DNA of 64,000 bases. Origin: Geodermatophilus aquaeductus. Its GTDB lineage: Bacteria > Actinomycetota > Actinomycetes > Mycobacteriales > Geodermatophilaceae. Location of the stretch: NCBI RefSeq assembly GCF_900182545.1, contig NZ_FXTJ01000001.1, forward strand, positions 372,001 to 436,000, given 5' to 3'. The notes below the pieces were generated by a model. It was not told the DNA's origin, did no database searches, and saw only the letters and a program-made list of their open reading frames with translations. The position numbers and the translations under genes are program-made. Positions 59,022 through 64,000 of the stretch are shown here, one piece after another. Numbering within the stretch: position 1 is the stretch's first letter; every line of letters begins with the position of its first letter.

Positions 59022-60106
59022 CAGAGGACGACCACGCTGCGCAGCACCTCGCCCTTGTGCATCTTCTCGAACGCGGCCTCCACGTCGTCCAGGCCGATCG
59101 TCTCGGAGACGAAGTCCTCGAGCGGGAAGCGGCCCTGCAGGTAGAGGTCGACCAGCATCGGGAAGTCGCGGCTGGGCAGGCAGTCGCCGTACCAGGAGGA
59201 CTTCAGCGCCCCGCCGCGGCCGAACAGCTCGATCATCGGCAGGGTCAGCTGCATGTCCAGCGTCGGGACGCCGACCAGGACCACGCGGCCGGCGAGGTCG
59301 CGGGCGTAGAAGGCCTGCTCGAACACCTCGGGGCGGCCGACGGCGTCGATGGCGACGTCGACACCGAAGCCGTTGGTGAACCCCTTGATCGCCTCGACGG
59401 CGTCGGTGGACCGGGAGTTGACGGTGTGGGTGGCGCCGAACTGCCGCGCCCACTGCAGTTTCCGGTCGTCGACGTCGACGGCGACGATCGTCGTCGCCCC
59501 GGCCAGCTTGGCCCCGGCGATCGCGGCGTCCCCCACGCCGCCGCAGCCGAACACCGCCACGCTCTCCCCGCGCTGCACCGCGCCGGTGTTGACCGCGGCA
59601 CCGACGCCGGCCATCACGCCGCAGCCGAGCAGCCCGGCGGCGGTGGCCGGGGCGGCGGGGTTGACCTTCGTGCACTGCCCGGAGTGCACCAGCGTCTTCT
59701 CGGCGAACGCGCCGATCCCGAGAGCCGGGGACAGCTCGGTGCCGTCGGCGAGCGTCATCTTCTGCGCGGCGTTGTGGGTGTTGAAGCAGTACTGCAGCTG
59801 ACCCTTGAGGCAGGCGCGGCACTGCCCGCACACGGCCCGCCAGTTGAGGATGACGAAGTCGCCGACGGCCACGGTGGTGACGCCCTCGCCCACGGCCGCG
59901 ACCGTCCCGGCGGCCTCGTGGCCGAGCAGGAACGGGAACTCGTCGTTGATGCCGCCCTCGCGGTAGTGCAGGTCGGTGTGGCAGACCCCGCAGGCAGCCA
60001 CGTCCACGACCGCCTCACCCGGTCCCGGATCGGGCACCAGGATCGTCTCCACGCCGACCGGTGCTCCCTTGCCGCGGGCGACGACGCCCCTCACCTCGTA
60101 GGCCAT
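59021..60106 (-). CDS. mscR: S-(hydroxymethyl)mycothiol dehydrogenase
   Basis: This 361-aa zinc-dependent class III-like alcohol dehydrogenase oxidises the formaldehyde-mycothiol adduct and may also reduce S-nitrosomycothiol. Catalytic zinc ligands are in [18 protein letters not shown] and LLGCGVMAG, and the structural zinc in [15 protein letters not shown]. The NAD fold is [15 protein letters not shown] 60106 has TAGGCT 6 nt upstream and no ribosome binding site. Confidence 0.94.
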   Translation of the reverse strand: MAYEVRGVVARGKGAPVGVETILVPDPGPGEAVVDVAACGVCHTDLHYREGGINDEFPFLLGHEAAGTVAAVGEGVTTVAVGDFVILNWRAVCGQCRACLKGQLQYCFNTHNAAQKMTLADGTELSPALGIGAFAEKTLVHSGQCTKVNPAAPATAAGLLGCGVMAGVGAAVNTGAVQRGESVAVFGCGGVGDAAIAGAKLAGATTIVAVDVDDRKLQWARQFGATHTVNSRSTDAVEAIKGFTNGFGVDVAIDAVGRPEVFEQAFYARDLAGRVVLVGVPTLDMQLTLPMIELFGRGGALKSSWYGDCLPSRDFPMLVDLYLQGRFPLEDFVSETIGLDDVEAAFEKMHKGEVLRSVVVL

Positions 60107-60112
60107 GCCGCG

Positions 60113-60118
60113 AGCCTA
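60113..60118 (-). promoter_or_regulatory. -10 box TAGGCT, leaderless mscR mRNA
   Basis: It lies exactly 6 nt before ATG 60106. Confidence 0.6.
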
Positions 60119-60305
60119 GGGCGCGGCACGGGACGGGCCGACGTCGTCCTGCCGTCCAGCGGGAGCCGGTCGATGGCGCGGGACGGGATGCCGCACAACG
60201 ATGCGGTCACGCTCGGCGCGCGGGAACGACACGCCGCACGTACCTTCCCTCGTGACCCTGCCCACAGCCGACCGGCCGACCCGGTCCCCGTCCCGGAGGT
60301 CGCCC

Positions 60306-61715
60306 GTGGCGCTACCCGGCTTCCTGCGGCGCGAGCGCATCGTCGCCCGCCCCGGCTTCAACCGGTGGCTGATCCCGCCGGCCGCCCTGGCCGTGCACCT
60401 GTGCATCGGCCAGGCCTACGCGACCAGCGTCTACAAGGCCGCCCTGGTCGAGGACTTCGGGACGTCGCAGACGGCGATCGGCATCGTCTTCTCGATCGCC
60501 ATCGTCATGCTCGGTCTGTCCGCCGCGCTCTTCGGCACGTGGGTCGACCGGAACGGGCCCCGGGCGGCGATGTTCACGTCGGCCTGCTTCTGGGTGTCCG
60601 GCTTCCTCGTCGGCGGCCTGGGCATCGAGACCGGCCAGCTGTGGCTGCTCTACCTCGGCTACGGCGTCCTGGGCGGCATCGGCCTGGGCATCGGCTACAT
60701 CTCGCCGGTCTCCACGCTCATCAAGTGGTTCCCCGACCGGCCCGGCCTGGCCACCGGCATGGCGATCATGGGCTTCGGTGGAGGTGCGCTCATCGCCTCC
60801 CCGCTGTCGCGGCAGCTGATGAGCTACTACGACCCGGCCTACGACGGCACGGCCGGCACGGTGCCGAACGGCGACGCCGTCGCGGCGCTGTTCTTCACGC
60901 TGGGCGCCGTCTACCTGGTCTTCATGATGTTCGGCGCCTTCATCGTGCGGGTCCCCGCCGAGGGCTGGCGGCCCGACGGCTTCGACCCCTCGACGGTCAA
61001 GCAGAAGGCGCTGGTCACCACCGAGAGCGTCTCGGCCAAGAACGCCGTCAAGACGCCGCAGTTCTGGCTGCTGTGGACAGTGCTCTTCTGCAACGTCACG
61101 GCCGGCATCGGCATCCTCGAACAGGCCTCGCCGATGATCCAGGACTTCTTCCGGACCGGGGACAGCTCGACCGTCGCCGCGACCGCCGCCGCCGGCTTCG
61201 TCGGCGTCCTGTCGCTGTTCAACATGGCCGGCCGGTTCGCCTGGTCCACGACGTCGGACTTCATCGGCCGCAAGCCGATCTACATGGTCTACCTGGGCGG
61301 TGGCCTCGTGCTGTACGTCCTGCTGGCCACCGTCGGCAGCAGCGCCACGTGGCTGTTCGTCCTGCTCGCCGCGGTGATCATCTCGTTCTACGGCGGCGGG
61401 TTCGCCACCATCCCGGCCTACCTGCGCGACCTGTTCGGCACCTACCAGGTCGGCGCGATCCACGGCCGGCTGCTCACCGCGTGGTCGGCGGCCGGTGTCG
61501 CCGGGCCGCTGATCGTCAACAGCGTCCTCGACACCCAGGGCGAGCCGGGGTCGCTGGTCGCGGCCAACTACCGGCCGGCGCTGTTCATCATGGTCGGCCT
61601 GCTCGCCGTCGGCTTCGTCGCGAACCTGCTGGTGCGCCCCGTGGCCAGCAAGTGGCACGAGCCGCACTCCGACGCCGCCACCACCCCGACCCCCGCCAGG
61701 AGCGCCGCCCGATGA
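60306..61715 (+). CDS. OFA-family MFS transporter
   Basis: This protein of about 469 aa has 12 helices and belongs to the oxalate:formate antiporter family. Signatures are CIGQAYATSVYKAALVEDFG, GTWVDRNGPR (motif A), GIGLGIGYISPVSTLIKWFPDRPGLATG and WSTTSDFIGRKP. GTG 60306 with GGAGG 6 nt upstream is preferred over in-frame starts at 60201 and 60252. The substrate is probably a small carboxylate. It overlaps a 52-aa partner gene. Confidence 0.9.
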   Translation: MALPGFLRRERIVARPGFNRWLIPPAALAVHLCIGQAYATSVYKAALVEDFGTSQTAIGIVFSIAIVMLGLSAALFGTWVDRNGPRAAMFTSACFWVSGFLVGGLGIETGQLWLLYLGYGVLGGIGLGIGYISPVSTLIKWFPDRPGLATGMAIMGFGGGALIASPLSRQLMSYYDPAYDGTAGTVPNGDAVAALFFTLGAVYLVFMMFGAFIVRVPAEGWRPDGFDPSTVKQKALVTTESVSAKNAVKTPQFWLLWTVLFCNVTAGIGILEQASPMIQDFFRTGDSSTVAATAAAGFVGVLSLFNMAGRFAWSTTSDFIGRKPIYMVYLGGGLVLYVLLATVGSSATWLFVLLAAVIISFYGGGFATIPAYLRDLFGTYQVGAIHGRLLTAWSAAGVAGPLIVNSVLDTQGEPGSLVAANYRPALFIMVGLLAVGFVANLLVRPVASKWHEPHSDAATTPTPARSAAR

Positions 61716-61870
61716 GCACCTCCGTCTCGAAGGACCCCACGCCCAACGGCCAGCAGCCCGTGCACACCCCCGCGGCGCTGATCGCCTTCGCGTGGACGCT
61801 GGTCGGCGTCCCGCTGGCCTACGGCCTCTACCAGACGATCAAGACCGCGAGCACCCTCTTCACAGGCTGA
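61712..61870 (+). CDS. MFS transporter small subunit
   Basis: This 52-aa protein has one C-terminal helix (AALIAFAWTLVGVPLAYGLYQTIKTA). It starts in an ATGA overlap with the OFA carrier. Micro-proteins of this kind follow OFA-type genes in many bacteria and are annotated as their small subunit; how they act is not established. Confidence 0.85.
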   Translation: MSTSVSKDPTPNGQQPVHTPAALIAFAWTLVGVPLAYGLYQTIKTASTLFTG

Positions 61871-61904
61871 GCCCGTCCGTGCACATCCGCGTATGTGCAC
61901 GACC

Positions 61905-62297
61905 TCAGGTCCGGCGGAGCGGTGGGAGCGGCAGGTGCGCCGAGAGGTCGGCGCGGTTGCCGCTCGCGCTGACCCTCCCCTCGGCGACGGCGTCGGCCCA
62001 GGTCAGCTCGCCGGCGGCGAGCCGCAGCCAGGTGGCCGCGTCGGTCTCGACGACGTTCGGCGGGGTGCCGCGCGTGTGCCGCGGTCCGGGTATCAGTTGC
62101 ACGGCGACGTGCGGCGGCACCCGCAGCTCCACCGACCGGCCGGGCACCTGCTGCGCCAGCCACCGGGCGCTGGTCTTCACCGCCGCGCCCAGCACCGACC
62201 GCGGGGGCTGCTCGGCCTCGCCCGCCAGCCAGGGGCGGACGGCGTCGACGGCGGCGCGCAGCTCCTCGGCGGGGATGGGGCTCGTCGACGAGGGCAC
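61905..62297 (-). CDS. Sterol-carrier-family protein
   Basis: This protein of about 130 aa has an SCP2-like pattern: [17 protein letters not shown], then [43 protein letters not shown] homologous gene follows purL in many actinobacteria. GTG 62297 lies 8 nt past the purL stop, so it is read from the purL mRNA; no good ribosome binding site is seen. The ligand is unknown. Confidence 0.85.
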   Translation of the reverse strand: MPSSTSPIPAEELRAAVDAVRPWLAGEAEQPPRSVLGAAVKTSARWLAQQVPGRSVELRVPPHVAVQLIPGPRHTRGTPPNVVETDAATWLRLAAGELTWADAVAEGRVSASGNRADLSAHLPLPPLRRT

Positions 62298-62305
62298 AGC
62301 GGGCG

Positions 62306-64000
62306 TCAGCTGGTCGGGACGGTGCCCGCCGGGACGCTGCCGACCGTGACCTCCGGGGAGCCGAACAGCGCGGGGAGCGTCGCCGTCCACGCCGCGCGCA
62401 GCTCGGCGAGCGGCAGCTCCCCGACGCCCTCGACCGCCAGCACGTCCCCGCCGGTGGTCCCCAGCTCGGTGACCGCGACGCCGGCCCACTCGGCCGTCGT
62501 CCGCACCGCCTCGGGGTCGGCGGTGGTGACGACGGCGCGCGCACCGGACTCGCTGAACAGCGCGGTGAACACGTCGGCGGCGAGCCGCAGCGTGGCGCCG
62601 GTGCCGTACCGCAGCGCCGACTCGGTCAGCGCCTGGGCCAGGCCGCCGTCGGCGAGGTCGTGCGCGGAGGTGACCAGGCCCTCGCGGCCCAGCGCCCCGA
62701 GCAGCTGGCCCAGCGCGCGCTCGGCCTCGAGGTCGACGGCGGGCGGGCGGCCGCCGAGGTGGCCGTGCACGACCGACGCCCAGGCCGAGCCGCCGAACTC
62801 CGGCCGCGTCTCGCCGAGCAGCAGCACCGTCTCCCCCGCGGCGCGCCAGCCGGTGGGCACGCGGTCGCGGACGTCGTCGTGCACGCCCAGGACCCCGATG
62901 ACCGGCGTCGGGTTGATCGCGACGTCGCCGGTCTGGTTGTAGAGGCTGACGTTGCCGCCGGTGACCGGCAGGCCGAGGTCGCGGCAGGCGTCGGCCAGGC
63001 CGCGGACGGCCTCGGCGAACTGCCACATGACCTCGGGCTCCTCCGGGGAGCCGAAGTTCAGGCAGTTGGTGACCGCCAGCGGGCGGGCCCCGGTGACGGC
63101 GACGTTGCGGTAGGCCTCGGCGAGGTTGAGCTGCGCGCCGGCGTAGGGGTCCAGGCGCGCGAAGCGGGCGTTGCCGTCGAGGGCCAGCGCGATGCCGCGG
63201 TGCGACTCCTCGTCGATGCGGACCACGCCGGCGTCGTCGGGCTGGGCGAGCACGGTGTTGCCGCGGACGTAGCGGTCGTACTGCTCGGTGACCCAGGTCT
63301 TGTCCGCGCCGTCGGGGCTGGCGACGACGGCCAGCCAGTGGGCGGTGAGCTCCTCCGGCGTCGCCGGGCGGGGCAGCGCGGCGGGGTCGTCGGCCTGCAG
63401 GGCGTCGAGTTCGGCGGGGCGCCGCATCGGCCGCTCGTACACCGGGCCCTCGTGCGCCACGGTCCGCGGCGGGACGTCGACGATGCGCTCGCCGTGCCAG
63501 TCGACGGTCAGCCGGTCGCCGGCGGTGACCTCACCGATGACGGTGGCCAGCACGTCCCACTTGCGGCAGACGGCGAGGAACGCGTCGACCTTGGCCGGCT
63601 CGACGATCGCGCACATGCGCTCCTGCGACTCGCTCATGAGGATCTCGGCCGGCGTCAGCGTGCTGTCGCGCAGCGGGACGCGGTCGAGGTCGACGTGCAT
63701 GCCGCCGGTGCCCGCGCTGGCCAGCTCCGACGTCGCGCAGGACAGCCCGGCGCCGCCGAGGTCCTGGATCCCGGTGACGAGGTCCTGGGCGAAGATCTCC
63801 AGGCAGGCCTCGATGAGCAGCTTCTCGGTGAACGGGTCGCCGACCTGCACGCTCGGGCGCTTGGCCGGTCCCTCCTGGTCGAAGGTCTCGCTGGCGAGCA
63901 CGCTCACGCCGCCGATGCCGTCGCCGCCGGTCCGGGCGCCGAACAGGACGACCCTGTTGCCCACCCCCTCGGCCTTGGCCAGCCGCACGTCCTCGTGCCG
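62306..64000 (-). CDS. purL: Phosphoribosylformylglycinamidine synthase subunit PurL, C-terminal part
   Basis: The visible 564 C-terminal residues belong to the ATP-dependent synthetase that makes FGAM from FGAR, the step before PurM. Motifs are [61 protein letters not shown] and [17 protein letters not shown]. The size fits the small PurL form that works with PurQ and PurS, not the 1300-aa fused form. The 5' end lies beyond the window. It is followed by the sterol-carrier gene. Confidence 0.97.
   Translation of the reverse strand, partial: RHEDVRLAKAEGVGNRVVLFGARTGGDGIGGVSVLASETFDQEGPAKRPSVQVGDPFTEKLLIEACLEIFAQDLVTGIQDLGGAGLSCATSELASAGTGGMHVDLDRVPLRDSTLTPAEILMSESQERMCAIVEPAKVDAFLAVCRKWDVLATVIGEVTAGDRLTVDWHGERIVDVPPRTVAHEGPVYERPMRRPAELDALQADDPAALPRPATPEELTAHWLAVVASPDGADKTWVTEQYDRYVRGNTVLAQPDDAGVVRIDEESHRGIALALDGNARFARLDPYAGAQLNLAEAYRNVAVTGARPLAVTNCLNFGSPEEPEVMWQFAEAVRGLADACRDLGLPVTGGNVSLYNQTGDVAINPTPVIGVLGVHDDVRDRVPTGWRAAGETVLLLGETRPEFGGSAWASVVHGHLGGRPPAVDLEAERALGQLLGALGREGLVTSAHDLADGGLAQALTESALRYGTGATLRLAADVFTALFSESGARAVVTTADPEAVRTTAEWAGVAVTELGTTGGDVLAVEGVGELPLAELRAAWTATLPALFGSPEVTVGSVPAGTVPTS

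Overview
The window is very GC-rich and reads as one stretch of core chromosome from a mycothiol-producing actinobacterium. The purL / sterol-carrier / purF-purM / DUF3073 neighbourhood, an S-(hydroxymethyl)mycothiol dehydrogenase, abundant GTG starts and the overall gene complement fit Geodermatophilales or a near relative. The genus is an inference and cannot be proved from the sequence alone. I see no insertion sequence, integrase, prophage or CRISPR array.

Layout. 1-12.6 kb: 5' part of hrpA; an autoregulated-looking marR plus drug-exporter pair; two acyl-CoA dehydrogenases; a second MFS exporter; a BrkB/YihY membrane protein; a hemerythrin-like protein; an orphan osmolyte-binding lipoprotein. 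12.7-17.5 kb: a five-gene, fully overlapping membrane-lipid operon (PAP2-kinase fusion, lipoprotein, UPF0104 flippase-like protein, two PAP2 phosphatases). 17.5-20.2 kb: PHA synthase overlapping an alpha/beta hydrolase that may be a PHA depolymerase. 20.2-26.6 kb: zinc metallopeptidase, a GGDEF-EAL c-di-GMP enzyme, and an unrecognised modular family sharing a WRQHDRM signature. 27-33 kb: acetyltransferase, VOC protein, PASTA Ser/Thr kinase, FAD oxidoreductase, DUF2975/XRE pair, ATPase-fold switch protein, gamma-carbonic anhydrase, MmcQ protein, tRNA-Lys. 33.3-38.7 kb: two overlapping MEDS sensor genes (MEDS-STAS and MEDS-HATPase), tiny membrane ORFs, a lipoprotein, a DUF2231-Rieske fusion, VanZ and GtrA proteins. 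38.8-45.1 kb: WrbA, a metallophosphoesterase, lipoproteins, a tRNA Glu-Asp-Phe cluster, an acetyltransferase, a glycosyltransferase and a catalase-fold protein. 45.2-51.5 kb: two adjacent minus-strand gene sets (FadD with a phosphotriesterase-family hydrolase; MBL hydrolase, acyl-CoA ligase and a MftG-like GMC oxidoreductase). 51.5-64 kb: lipoprotein, M23 peptidase, valine/leucine dehydrogenase, DUF3073, purM-purF, formaldehyde-detoxification pair, OFA-type MFS carrier with a micro-subunit, sterol-carrier protein and the 3' part of purL.

Working together. Functional groupings visible by overlap or adjacency are: regulator with exporter (2.0-4.4 kb), lipid phosphate handling (12.7-17.5 kb), polymer storage and breakdown (17.5-20.2 kb), c-di-GMP signalling next to the WRQHDRM family (21.6-26.6 kb), sigma-factor partner switching (31.5 and 33.3-35.3 kb), acyl-CoA and alcohol catabolism (45-51.5 kb), and purine biosynthesis (55.2-57.8 and 62.3-64 kb). 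A recurrent signal is a TANNNT -10 box placed 6-8 nt before ATG or GTG at about ten genes that mostly lack a Shine-Dalgarno sequence, which predicts leaderless mRNAs.

The best candidates for something undescribed are the WRQHDRM family with its separable membrane anchor, the degenerate PAP2-kinase fusion heading the lipid operon, the paired MEDS proteins, and a repeated GGGGACTGTG element upstream of several membrane-protein genes.
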